Origin: JBFMCC01 sp034435275
GTDB lineage: Bacteria > Chloroflexota > Anaerolineae > Anaerolineales > Villigracilaceae
Length of the DNA stretch: 64,000 bases
NCBI GenBank assembly: GCA_034435275.1
Contig: DAOTXP010000149.1
Coordinates: 1 to 64,000, forward strand
Reading direction: 5' to 3'
Part shown: positions 23,793 to 32,465 of the stretch, piece by piece
Layout of the letters: every line of letters starts with the position of its first letter
How positions within the stretch are numbered: the first letter of the stretch is position 1
The notes under the pieces: generated by a model
Told to the model about the DNA's origin: nothing
The model's input: only the letters and a program-made list of their open reading frames with translations
The model's database searches: none
Position numbers and translations under genes: made by a program

Positions 23793-24461
23793 ATGAAACA
23801 GAATTGGTTTTCCATCCTCGTGCTAATCATCCTGGCCGCGGGTGTGTATTTTATCGTAGACACGATTCGTAATACCGCCCGCCAGGCCGCCGCGCCGCTG
23901 GAGGGACTGCAACAGGCCAACAGCGCCATGCAGACCCAAGTATCGGAATTGATGAACCCGACGCCCACGATCATCCCCGACCCGGTGACGTACATCTCCG
24001 AGATCCGCGCTCTGGCGCGGCTGGAGACGATCCAGTATAGCGTGGAAAAGGTCATCACCGCCGAACAGGGACAGGGCACGTTCAGTTTCCTCTTTGGCGA
24101 TAAACTTTTGTTCGTGGCGCACGGCGTGGTGATCGCGGGAATCGATATGGAAAAAATCGGCCCGCAGGACCTGCGGCTCGAGAACGGCGTTTTGTATGTC
24201 ACCCTGCCTCCGGCCGAGGTGTTCATCGCCACACTCGACAACGAGAAATCCTACGTCTATGACCGCGAGACGGGCATCCTCACCAACGGTGTGCAGGACC
24301 TGGAAACGCTGGCGCGTCAGGCCGCCGAGCAGGAGATCCTGAACGCGGCGCTGGAAGATGGAATCCTCGATCAGGCCGAGAGAAATGCCGAAATCTATCT
24401 CCAAAAGTTCTTCGAGGCGCTGGGGTTCGAAAACGTCATCATGGCCTTCGATGATTTGTAG
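23793..24461 (+). CDS. DUF4230 membrane-anchored protein
   Basis: A 222-residue protein with an N-terminal anchor (FSILVLIILAAGVYFIV) and an extracytoplasmic DUF4230 domain. Family features are LARLETIQYSVEKVI, a glycine-rich turn GDKLLFVAHGVVIAGID, and VYVTLPPAEVF-like strands. The family is common in Gram-positives, Bacteroidetes and Chloroflexota, but its function is unknown. It is a single gene with its own promoter, divergent from the phn locus. Confidence 0.8.
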   Translation: MKQNWFSILVLIILAAGVYFIVDTIRNTARQAAAPLEGLQQANSAMQTQVSELMNPTPTIIPDPVTYISEIRALARLETIQYSVEKVITAEQGQGTFSFLFGDKLLFVAHGVVIAGIDMEKIGPQDLRLENGVLYVTLPPAEVFIATLDNEKSYVYDRETGILTNGVQDLETLARQAAEQEILNAALEDGILDQAERNAEIYLQKFFEALGFENVIMAFDDL

Positions 24462-24494
24462 AGAAGAGCCGTTTCCCGAATTGGAGATTCCTGC

Positions 24495-24522
24495 TTGTAT
24501 TTGCCGCTAAAATCGCTATAAT
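24495..24522 (+). promoter_or_regulatory. Promoter for long-leader secreted protein gene
   Basis: TTGTAT (24495-24500), 16-nt spacer, TATAAT (24517-24522). The predicted start near 24529 leaves a leader of about 270 nt before the ATG at 24802. Confidence 0.55.
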
Positions 24523-24528
24523 AATTGT

Positions 24529-24801
24529 GGGTGAATTGGATGTTGGGGCCGCCTTAATGGTTTGAGCCACAAAACAATTACTCCAAAGGTGGAGGCTGTG
24601 ATCTGGTGACTTAATTGGTCGCTTGCCCTCTTCATTATTGCCTTATAACACAGGATCAGGGAAAGTCATCAGGGAGCCAAATAGCGAAACCGGCCACATG
24701 GCCGGTTTGTGCGTTAAGCCGGAGAAAAGGAGGTCATTGGCCCAAACGTATGATATCGGACCAAAACAAAAATCACATTCTATCGCAAAGAGGAGACAAA
24801 C
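24529..24801 (+). other. Long 5' leader, possible structured RNA
   Basis: About 270 nt without a gene. It holds a perfect 9-bp hairpin AAACCGGCC-acat-GGCCGGTTT (24687-24708), followed by GTGCGTTAAGCCGG and AGGAGGTC. The conserved-looking, gap-punctuated layout resembles riboswitch leaders. There is a faint likeness to the c-di-GMP-I/GEMM core (AAACC-hairpin-GG...GCG..AAGCC), but the diagnostic bases do not match, so no class is claimed. The proper ribosome-binding site is AGAGGAG just before 24802. Confidence 0.35.
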
Positions 24802-25383
24802 ATGAAAAAGATCGTTATCGCCCTGGTGGTGATTCTTGTCCTGGCGTTTACCACAGTCTCGGTGAGCGCCAAGCCGGGCAGTTGTGTGGGCATCCAGTCT
24901 GGTTTGCTGTTAGACAGCGCCGGGAATCCACTCGTCATGGGTTACGACCAGTTCGGCTACAACTACCAGGCGCACATGTTCAACGGGACCTACGACAGCG
25001 TGGACCGCAACCTGGACGGAAAATACTGGGGCTCAACCGGCGATTACGTGGATGACGTGCTCATCATGAAATGGTCGGACGACTGGCTCTCGAACCAAGA
25101 CTGCAACGGCGACGGCAAGCTCGACCGCGGCACCGCTGGTATCAGCCTAGGTTGGGAAACGAACCACGTTATCGGTGACTACGATTCCGATGGCAATGGC
25201 TCACAGGATGCTCACTACACCTACTTCGTCAAAATCGCGTGGGTCGGCCCGGGCGGCTCCTTGTGGGGCCAGTACGAAATCATCCAGGAGGTCTACAACG
25301 ACCCGGTTGGCGGTTTCCACGGCCTGCAATACAAGATCGCTGCCCCCGGCTTCGGCCAGAACGACCACTGGACCGTGCCGTAA
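24802..25383 (+). CDS. Secreted protein with EF-hand-like calcium loops
   Basis: A 193-residue exported protein with a signal peptide ending near VSVSA-KPG. It contains two Asp/Asn/Gly-rich loops resembling calcium-binding turns: DCNGDGKLDRG (about 99-109) and DYDSDGNGSQD. It is rich in aromatic residues and Gly/Asp, as in surface or matrix proteins. No catalytic domain recognised. The long untranslated leader suggests post-transcriptional control. Its stop codon abuts the convergent lipM stop. Confidence 0.72.
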   Translation: MKKIVIALVVILVLAFTTVSVSAKPGSCVGIQSGLLLDSAGNPLVMGYDQFGYNYQAHMFNGTYDSVDRNLDGKYWGSTGDYVDDVLIMKWSDDWLSNQDCNGDGKLDRGTAGISLGWETNHVIGDYDSDGNGSQDAHYTYFVKIAWVGPGGSLWGQYEIIQEVYNDPVGGFHGLQYKIAAPGFGQNDHWTVP

Positions 25384-26199
25384 TCACACCCTCTCCGTCC
25401 ACGACGGATGAGCATACTTCTCGCGGACTAGTTCATCGGCCCGCGAGATTTCTTTTTTAGACAATTCCCCCGCTTCAAAGCGCAGGCCCAATTCCGCTTC
25501 GAACGCGCGGACGAAGGCCTGGGCCGCCGTTTCCCAATCCACTGCGCGGCTCAGGGCGGATTCGACGGTGGCGGCGTGCGCGAGCAGGCGCGCCGCGGCA
25601 TCTGCTCGCGCGGTTTCATCGGGAAAGACAAGCGCCTGGACGATGCGCGTCAGGTCGCCGGTCAGCGGCAGGGAGCCGTGCTGGAGCACACCGTCCTTCC
25701 TGCGCGCCTGGGCCGAACCAATTAGCTTTTTGCCATTGACCGTGATCTCATACGTCGAAGGTACTTCAAAGCAGACGGGGTTGGACGTTTCAGAGAGCAG
25801 GCCCGGAGCATGTTCTTTCATCTCGACCGGCATTTCCAGCGATTGCACCGCGGCCAACAGGGCTTTGGCGAGACGGTTGTAACTCTCGAGTACACTGCCC
25901 GCCAGGTGCGGCTCGTCGGCTGGACCGGTGACGGAGTAGGTCAATTCATCAGTATGCAGGATGGCTCGGCCGCCGGTCGGGCGGCGGACGACTTCCCAGC
26001 CGCGTTCGGCGAGGCGCGGCACATCTACGTCCGCGAAGGGCTGGGCGTATCCAAGAGAGAGGCAGGGCGGGGTCCACGCGTACAACCGCAGGGTCGGAAG
26101 GGATTCGCCGCGTCCTGCGGATTCGAGCAGGGCCTCGTCCAGGGCCATGTTCCATGCGCCGCGCGCGGGAGGGTTGAGGAGGAGTCGCCAAGTGGTCAT
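25384..26199 (-). CDS. lipM: Lipoate/octanoate transferase, LipM family
   Basis: A 271-residue biotin/lipoate A/B ligase-fold protein. It has RRPTGGRAILHTDELTYS and the lysine region GKKLIGSAQARRKDG. The cysteine in NPVCFEVPSTYEI matches the catalytic Cys of LipM octanoyltransferases rather than LplA. It probably transfers octanoate from ACP to lipoyl domains. The start at 26199 has TACAAT 8 nt upstream, so the message is nearly leaderless. Confidence 0.82.
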   Translation of the reverse strand: MTTWRLLLNPPARGAWNMALDEALLESAGRGESLPTLRLYAWTPPCLSLGYAQPFADVDVPRLAERGWEVVRRPTGGRAILHTDELTYSVTGPADEPHLAGSVLESYNRLAKALLAAVQSLEMPVEMKEHAPGLLSETSNPVCFEVPSTYEITVNGKKLIGSAQARRKDGVLQHGSLPLTGDLTRIVQALVFPDETARADAAARLLAHAATVESALSRAVDWETAAQAFVRAFEAELGLRFEAGELSKKEISRADELVREKYAHPSWTERV

Positions 26200-26359
26200 A
26201 CGGCGATATTGTACCCAATAACCAAACAGGAATTTTGTCACTTGCCACGGATGTCCCGATTGCCTTATAGTGTAACTGCAACGGAAAGCGAGTCATATCA
26301 AACTGGCGGGGGCGCGCAGATTGTATGGTGGATGGCGAGGGACATCCGGGAGGGCCGAC

Positions 26360-28201
26360 ATGGCTGAAGGATTCAAAACCTGTGCCGCCTGCGGGGAACT
26401 TAATCCGTCGAGCAATCAATACTGTGGAAGATGCGGGGAAAAACTAATCGAGTCGCCTGAAATCGGAACAGAGCCTCATGCCGAAGGCGCTAAATCCTCT
26501 CATCTAGGCGCGGCCCTGCTAAATCTGTCGGGCCTGGGGTTGGGCTATCTGTTGCTGAAGCGCTGGCTGCGTTGGTCGTTTCATTTTACCGTCTCCATCC
26601 TGCTGGTCGTGACGGCATATCGGTCGCAGGCGTCCCGTTCGCCTGTGTTCTGGCTCGTTGTTTTCTGTCTGTGGCTGGGCTGGATGGCATTGGACGGCTG
26701 GCGTCAATCTCGAAAAATCGCGGCGGGATCCCCACCCACCCTGACGACCCGCTTCCGCCTCATCTTCGGGGTTGCGGTCTTGCTGCTCGTTGCGGATGGG
26801 CTGGCAATTTTTGGCTACTCGGCCCTGGGGGATCGGGAATTCTTGAAGGGATTAGCTGCCTATGAAAGCGGAAATTGTTTTCTTGCCATGCAATCTTTCG
26901 AACGTGTGACCTCGGTTTACGAATTGACCTTGAGTTCCGATATTGCCGAGGCGGATGCAAAATTCGAGGAGTGCAGTCTGGTCGTTTTTGCAGAGAATGC
27001 GCGTGAACGGCGCGAGTATGCCGATGCGATCGTTTCCTGCGAGACGTACTTTCGCCTCTATCCCGAAAGCCCTCTGGTTCCTGCTCTGCGCGAGGACACT
27101 GCCGAGATCTATCACGAATGGGCTGTGCAATTGAGCGAGAGCGGCGACTTCCAGTCCGCTGTGGATAAGTATCAGGCCCTTCTCGGGAGTTATCCGGAGA
27201 CGCTGATGGGAGAACAGGCTAGGAACCTGGCGGCAGGTACGTACGTCCAATGGGCACGGCAATTGCAGGGAAAAAGGAAATACGCCGAAGCGATACAGAA
27301 ATACGAGATTGTTCTCTCCCAATACAAGGACACACCCGCAAAATCTGATGCGGAAGAATTGTTACCGGGGGCGTGCTGGGAGTGGGCCGAATCCCTGCGG
27401 CGGCAAAACAAACTGGTCGAGGCGCTGACCGAGTATCAAATGATCATGGATCGCTTCCCGGGAACTCCGTATGCCGCCGACTCTGCCGGGGTGTTCTCAA
27501 TGTACTACACAGCGGCAACCCAGGATGAAAATTCAGGTTACGTTTGCGACGCCGTACCAACGCTAGAGGCCTTTATCGAAGTCGGCGGGATGTATTCCAA
27601 CGAGGCGGAAACCTCACTGCCCCAGGCGCTTTATGATTGTGGAGTGGAAAAGCACGCACAAGGCGACTTTTCGGAGGCGGCAAACCTTTATAGGCAAGTC
27701 AGATTCACATCGTCCAATACCGAACTGGCAGAGAGCGCGCGGGTCGCCCTGGAGGCAGTGGACGCGGATCAGCGCTGCTTTGAATTTAACGGTCCAAAAA
27801 CAGAGGTCGGTCCGTTTACGTCACAGGATTACACCCTCTCCGACACTGCAACCATTGAGATCGCCAACGATGCAAAAGACAGCATCGAGGTCCTGTTTTG
27901 CGCGGGAAACCCTGATTCGCGATCCATGAGGGTTGGCGGATGCCCATCCTGCGAACCGTATTATTCGACCCCTTCAAGTCCCCGCGAGACGGCGCCGTCC
28001 GCCAAAATTCAGTTGGTCCCCGGCTATTACGAGGTGCTGGTGCTTTGCACCTCCTGTCCCTCCCCCCTCACGCATGAGGCACTGCATTGGGAATGGTATG
28101 TAAGCGAGGGAGAGGAATACTCCATCTTTCACTACAAAATGATGCAGACATCCTTCCCAATTCCGGCCTTTCCCGTTATTCCAACACCGAGCTGGCCATA
28201 G
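26360..28201 (+). CDS. Zinc-ribbon, membrane, TPR-repeat protein
   Basis: A 613-residue protein. A zinc ribbon lies at the N-terminus (C8/C11, C22/C25). Hydrophobic segments follow at about 58-110 and 145-165, probably three or four membrane helices. An array of TPR-like repeats (YAEAIQKYEIVLSQY, LVEALTEYQMIMDRFPGT and others) covers ~180-460. The C-terminal ~130 residues are beta-like with cysteines. It probably faces the outside. The start has GGGAGGG upstream. It precedes a lipoprotein gene by 36 nt and may form an operon. Function unknown. Confidence 0.75.
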   Translation: MAEGFKTCAACGELNPSSNQYCGRCGEKLIESPEIGTEPHAEGAKSSHLGAALLNLSGLGLGYLLLKRWLRWSFHFTVSILLVVTAYRSQASRSPVFWLVVFCLWLGWMALDGWRQSRKIAAGSPPTLTTRFRLIFGVAVLLLVADGLAIFGYSALGDREFLKGLAAYESGNCFLAMQSFERVTSVYELTLSSDIAEADAKFEECSLVVFAENARERREYADAIVSCETYFRLYPESPLVPALREDTAEIYHEWAVQLSESGDFQSAVDKYQALLGSYPETLMGEQARNLAAGTYVQWARQLQGKRKYAEAIQKYEIVLSQYKDTPAKSDAEELLPGACWEWAESLRRQNKLVEALTEYQMIMDRFPGTPYAADSAGVFSMYYTAATQDENSGYVCDAVPTLEAFIEVGGMYSNEAETSLPQALYDCGVEKHAQGDFSEAANLYRQVRFTSSNTELAESARVALEAVDADQRCFEFNGPKTEVGPFTSQDYTLSDTATIEIANDAKDSIEVLFCAGNPDSRSMRVGGCPSCEPYYSTPSSPRETAPSAKIQLVPGYYEVLVLCTSCPSPLTHEALHWEWYVSEGEEYSIFHYKMMQTSFPIPAFPVIPTPSWP

Positions 28202-28237
28202 TGGGTAAAGCCGCATATCGCGTAAGGAAGGAATGCC

Positions 28238-28873
28238 ATGAGAGCAGGTATCTTTTTTCTGGGCGGCTTGTTGCTGCTAAATCTGACCGCCTGTAACACA
28301 GCGCCGGAAGATGTGAATATCAAGGCGGAACGAGTTGCGGCGACCATTCTCGCCGCTCAGGCGGCACAATATCCAAGTTCCACCCTCCCGCCACATACCG
28401 CCGCGCCTTCTCCGACTCGGAGGCCCACTTCCACGCCTCTTCCGCCTTCGTCAACGCCAGAGCCGACCCGCTGTTCCGGGATTTTGATAACGGAAAGGAA
28501 AACCTCGGAAGGAATTTATCTTTTGGTGTTTCGATGTTCAGACGATCTAAAATATGAACTGGGACCGCTTGCCCAGGGAGCGTATGCGGTCGGCCCTAAC
28601 GAGGAATTCCTTGTGTATTGCTCTATAGACGGTTCCGTCTATGCCGCAAAGATCGGAAGCCCCAAGTTGATATTCCTGGAGAGCATCAAAAAGGAACTCA
28701 ATCCCGTTCTCTTGAACCAGGCCAGGGAACCCGCACTTGGGCTTTCATTCGTCGGCGATTATCCGTATACGGTGGAGATTTACGTGTGCCCGTACGGCAG
28801 TTGTCCCTCATACTTCACTGAGACAGCGATCAAAGTGGCAGGTGTCCGCATCCCGTTGAATATCTCGCATTAG
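28238..28873 (+). CDS. Lipoprotein of unknown function
   Basis: A 211-residue lipoprotein. The lipobox is LTAC after MRAGIFFLGG; a Pro/Ser/Thr-rich spacer (about 45-77) precedes the mature domain. Its mature part has cysteines (TRCSGI, FRCSDD, YVCPYGSCPSY) and no recognised family. AAGGAAGGA lies before the start. It is probably co-transcribed with the TPR protein 36 nt upstream. Confidence 0.7.
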   Translation: MRAGIFFLGGLLLLNLTACNTAPEDVNIKAERVAATILAAQAAQYPSSTLPPHTAAPSPTRRPTSTPLPPSSTPEPTRCSGILITERKTSEGIYLLVFRCSDDLKYELGPLAQGAYAVGPNEEFLVYCSIDGSVYAAKIGSPKLIFLESIKKELNPVLLNQAREPALGLSFVGDYPYTVEIYVCPYGSCPSYFTETAIKVAGVRIPLNISH

Positions 28874-28963
28874 CGTTCACCCAGCCAACGAACGGACCGA
28901 TGGTGCGAAACATCACTGGGAGAGACACTCTCGATTGGAGAAATCGCCGGTCAAATGCGGCCG

Positions 28964-29815
28964 TTAATCGTCTTTTTCCTCGATGAACTGCCGTGCGGCC
29001 TCTTCGGGCGGCTGTAACTCCTGGCCTTGCTGTTCGGCCAGATAATGCTGGTGGTCGAGAATCCAAAGATACAGATCGCCCTCGGTCTTGCCGGGGAATT
29101 CCTTGAGGATTTTACTCCTGCGAATCACCTTGATAATGGGGAGGTAGACCGTATCGTACCAGTGCACGACGGCCTCTTCCTCCGAAATGTCGCGCTTTAA
29201 ATCCAGCCCCATGAAATAGCGATGGACGGCGATGTGTTCCAGCATACGGTCGAAGCCATCGGGGATGGTGAGTTTGATGTTGGCATCCTTCCGCAGACGG
29301 TCGAGGGAAGTGCGATCCAGGAAGTGGACCTTTTCACCCAAAATCTCGAGGTCTTCCGGCTTGATGTCGGGCGTGATGTTGACGCGTGTGGCGCATTCGC
29401 GCACCTCGGCGTCGATGAATTCCTGTCCCTGCTCGCGGGCCACCGAGACGCGATGGTGGCCATCCACGACGAAATAGACCTGTCCGACCTTGTACAAAAC
29501 GACGGGCGGCAGGCTGATATCCTGATAGAAGGCGCGGCTGATGCGCTGCCAGCGCCCGGCGGTTTCGTCCTGCGTGGGCAGGAAGGCGCGGTCAAACTCG
29601 TGGTAACGGTTGAGACTGCCGACAATCTGGTCCAGCCGGACGGTCTTCACGCCGCGATAGATCGGGCCGCCGATGCGCAGGATTTCCTTCACTTCGTCAT
29701 AGGAAAGCAGGCTGTTGGGCTGTCCCGAGATCACCGACCAGACGCTGTTCAGGAAGGCCTTGAAGCGTGCCCGGCCATAGTCGGCGCGGGCGCGCGAGGA
29801 AAGTTCGTCACTCAT
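28964..29815 (-). CDS. ParB N-terminal-like/DUF4032-type protein
   Basis: A 283-residue protein. Residues ~90-140 have the ParB/Srx fold signature VVLYKVGQVYFVVDGHHRVSVA; the C-terminal half contains LYLWILDHQHYLAEQQG, as in DUF4032 proteins. It is not a chromosome-partition ParB: the DNA-binding region is missing. ParB-like folds of this sort include ATP- and CTP-binding enzymes. Its start overlaps the end of the phosphoesterase gene by 8 nt, so the two proteins are coupled. Confidence 0.75.
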   Translation of the reverse strand: MSDELSSRARADYGRARFKAFLNSVWSVISGQPNSLLSYDEVKEILRIGGPIYRGVKTVRLDQIVGSLNRYHEFDRAFLPTQDETAGRWQRISRAFYQDISLPPVVLYKVGQVYFVVDGHHRVSVAREQGQEFIDAEVRECATRVNITPDIKPEDLEILGEKVHFLDRTSLDRLRKDANIKLTIPDGFDRMLEHIAVHRYFMGLDLKRDISEEEAVVHWYDTVYLPIIKVIRRSKILKEFPGKTEGDLYLWILDHQHYLAEQQGQELQPPEEAARQFIEEKDD

Positions 29816-30437
29816 TCGTTGTCTCGATCACTCTATAAGGGTAAATATTGATGATCTTCGTGGAATGCAACATAGTCTCAGACTGTACAAGATTGCGTTT
29901 GTGGAAATGGATGTGCCCGTGAAGATGATAGCGGGGCCGCGCCAGGCGGATCAGCCAGTTGAGTGCGCGCAGTCCCTGATGCGCACGGGAATCTTCATCG
30001 TGAATCCCATGTGGCGGTGAGTGGCTGATGAGGATATCCAAGGCGCGGCCATAACGCAATCGATTCAGTAGCAGAAAGGGTAACAGGCGGAATGCCCTCC
30101 AATACGCCTCCTCCTGCGTGTACTGGTTGACACCGTCGGGCCGATAGCGGATACTACCACCCAGCCCGGCCAGAAGCAGGCCGCGGCGGGTCAGAACCCT
30201 TCCATCGATATTTTCACAGCCTTCGGCTTGCGCAGCAACGGACCGCGGGTCATAAGCCGGATCATGGTTGCCGGGCACGTAACAAAGCGGTGCGCCGATC
30301 ACGGTGACGAGGTATTCCAGATATGTGTAAGGCAGGTCTCCACAGGCAAGAATCAGTCCTACATCCGAGAAATGACCGCCGGAAGCCAGAGAGTAGAGGC
30401 GGTCCACCACCTCGTCAGTTACCGCCAGAATTTTCAT
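29808..30437 (-). CDS. Calcineurin-like metallophosphoesterase
   Basis: A ~209-residue phosphoesterase with dinuclear metal motifs: ILACGDLPYTYL, YVPGNHDPAYD, LISHSPPHGIHDED and LHGHIHFHK. The usual DxH motif I is degenerate (AVTDEVVDRL), as in some UDP-sugar hydrolase-like members. The start at 30437 (MKILAV) suits the family; an alternative ATG at 30446 adds three residues. Coupled by an 8-nt overlap to the ParB-like gene. Confidence 0.78.
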   Translation of the reverse strand: MKILAVTDEVVDRLYSLASGGHFSDVGLILACGDLPYTYLEYLVTVIGAPLCYVPGNHDPAYDPRSVAAQAEGCENIDGRVLTRRGLLLAGLGGSIRYRPDGVNQYTQEEAYWRAFRLLPFLLLNRLRYGRALDILISHSPPHGIHDEDSRAHQGLRALNWLIRLARPRYHLHGHIHFHKRNLVQSETMLHSTKIINIYPYRVIETTNE

Positions 30438-30514
30438 CGGTTCCATTGTCCCGCGAAACGGTTTTTCGGGCAAGGGGGCTTGCAAGAGTGTAGTTAATGG
30501 GACTTGCGAGGTAG

Positions 30515-30543
30515 TTGCCAATCCAGCCAGTGCACAATATAAT
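30515..30543 (+). promoter_or_regulatory. Promoter of kinase-phosphatase-VWA-FHA operon
   Basis: TTGCCA (30515-30520), 17-nt spacer, TATAAT (30538-30543). Start is expected near 30550, with GGAG at 30560-30563 before a TTG start codon. Confidence 0.7.
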
Positions 30544-30573
30544 TCATTAATAATCTGACGGAGCAGTTATTTT

Positions 30574-32451
30574 TTGAATACACATCCCCTCACTGAACCC
30601 CTTGGGGACGGAAGGGATACAACCCCACGTCGCCAGTTGCAGGCCGGGACAACCCTTGTTGAACGCTATCACATTCAGGAAGTGATCGGCGTTGGCGGCA
30701 TGGGCTCGGTATACCGCGCGCGCGATCTGCATTTCCCAAACGTGGTCAAGCTGGTGGCCGTCAAGGAGATGATCAACATGGCGCCCGACGCGTTAGTGCG
30801 CCAGACCATCGTCCAGAATTTCGAACGCGAGGCCAACTTGCTGGCAACGCTAAATCATCCCTCCATCCCTCGCATTTATGATTATTTCTCGCAGGATGAC
30901 CGCTCTTATCTCGTGCTGGAATTCATCCACGGCAAGGACTTGGAAGCCATCATTGGCGATACAGACGGCTTCCTGCTGGAGGAGCAGGTGCTCACCTGGG
31001 GCATTCAGCTGTGCGACGTGCTCAGCTACCTGCACGGCCATAAGCCCGACCCGATCATCTTCCGCGATATGAAACCGTCCAATGTGATGATCAACCACAA
31101 CGGTGACGTGATTCTCGTGGATTTCGGAATCGCCAAGACCTTCCAGACCGGCATCAAGGGAACGATGATCGGTACGGAGGGTTATTCCCCGCCCGAACAG
31201 TATCGCGGCGAAGCGACCCAGTTGGCGGACATCTACGCCTTGGGCGCCACTCTGCATCACGCCCTGACGCGCCGCGACCCGCGCCTCGAGCCGCCATTCT
31301 CGTTCGCCGAGCGCCCGGTGCGCAAGATCAATCCGAACGTCTCCCCGGAAATGGAGGCGGTCATCAACACCTCGCTGCAATACAACCCGGAGGACCGCTT
31401 CCCTGGGGCAAGCGAGATGAAGGAAGCCCTGCTTTCCGCGGGGCGCAAGACCGGCATGCTCTCACGCTTGCCGACCTCCAGCCTGCAGGCCTCCACCATT
31501 AAGCCATTGTGGTCCTTCCAGTGCGAGGATGAGATTCGCGGTACGCCCGCTTATTACCAGAATTCCATTCTGGTCGGCTCCTACGACAACAACCTGTATT
31601 CCCTCAGCGCCGCCGACGGAAAATTCCAGTGGAAGTACGCCGCCGACGGCGGAATCGTCACCCGCCCGGCGGTTTTCGAGGGCAACATCTACGTCGGCTC
31701 GGAGGACAAGCGCCTGCACGTGGTCAGCCAGCGTTCCGGCAAGGTGGTCTGGACCTACTATTCGGACGGTCCGGTGCGTTCCTCGCCGCGCATCGCCGAG
31801 GGACACATCTTCTTCGGCTCGGATGACCATTATCTGCATGCGGTCAACCTGAATACCGGCCGGGCGGCCTGGCGATTCGAATCAGCCGGGCCGGTGCGCT
31901 CCTCACCCTTTGTGGGCAACGAATTGGTCTATTTCGGTTGTGAAAGCGGAGACTTCTACTGTGTGGATTTTCGCGGCGTTCTCAAATGGCGCTTCTCTGC
32001 CAAACGCGCCGTCACATCCTCCCCTGTCGTTATCGGACAGGCGCTCTATTTCTCGTCCATGGATGGGACGCTCTACGCGCTCGACAGTCGCAACGGCTGG
32101 ATCATCTGGCGTTTCCGGCTGGGCAAAGGCTCGATTGTTTCCCCCGCCGTGGCTGAGGGGATGGTCTATACCGGCGCGGCGGATGGATTCCTTTACGGTG
32201 TGGAGGCCCAGACGGCCAAGGAAGTCTGGCGTTTCCGCACCGAGCACCAGGTCAGCGGCTCGCCGGTCGTTTACAAGGATTCCCTCTACTGCGGTTCGGT
32301 GGATGGCACGCTTTACTGTCTGGAAGCCAGAACCGGCCGCCTGCGCTGGAAATTTGCCACCAAAGGCCCCATCACCGGCACGCCTTTGGTGTATGATGAT
32401 ATTGTCTACATCGGCTCCACCGACCATTCCGTGTACGCCCTTCTCGCCTGA
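30574..32451 (+). CDS. Ser/Thr protein kinase fused to PQQ-type beta-propeller
   Basis: A 625-residue kinase. The kinase domain spans ~28-295: G-loop GVGGMGSVY (39-47), K64 (VAVKEM), catalytic D165 (IIFRDMKPSN), D183 (LVDFGIA) and GTEGYSPPEQY as the activation end. The HRD histidine is replaced by Phe, as in several bacterial and AGC-type kinases. Residues ~325-620 are about seven PQQ/WD-like blades (SLSAADGKFQWKY, HVVSQRSGKVVWTYYSDG, YALDSRNGWIIWR). No membrane helix is present, so both parts are cytoplasmic, unlike PknB. The TTG start at 30574 is the only initiation that leaves the domain whole; ATG is lacking. First gene of the signalling operon. Confidence 0.9.
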   Translation: MNTHPLTEPLGDGRDTTPRRQLQAGTTLVERYHIQEVIGVGGMGSVYRARDLHFPNVVKLVAVKEMINMAPDALVRQTIVQNFEREANLLATLNHPSIPRIYDYFSQDDRSYLVLEFIHGKDLEAIIGDTDGFLLEEQVLTWGIQLCDVLSYLHGHKPDPIIFRDMKPSNVMINHNGDVILVDFGIAKTFQTGIKGTMIGTEGYSPPEQYRGEATQLADIYALGATLHHALTRRDPRLEPPFSFAERPVRKINPNVSPEMEAVINTSLQYNPEDRFPGASEMKEALLSAGRKTGMLSRLPTSSLQASTIKPLWSFQCEDEIRGTPAYYQNSILVGSYDNNLYSLSAADGKFQWKYAADGGIVTRPAVFEGNIYVGSEDKRLHVVSQRSGKVVWTYYSDGPVRSSPRIAEGHIFFGSDDHYLHAVNLNTGRAAWRFESAGPVRSSPFVGNELVYFGCESGDFYCVDFRGVLKWRFSAKRAVTSSPVVIGQALYFSSMDGTLYALDSRNGWIIWRFRLGKGSIVSPAVAEGMVYTGAADGFLYGVEAQTAKEVWRFRTEHQVSGSPVVYKDSLYCGSVDGTLYCLEARTGRLRWKFATKGPITGTPLVYDDIVYIGSTDHSVYALLA

Positions 32452-32465
32452 CCAAGGAGATTGCA

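Noticed and set aside
24680..24740. c-di-GMP-I (GEMM) riboswitch
   Set aside because: Core bases such as GGGACGCAAAGCC are not matched; kept only as an unclassified structured leader.
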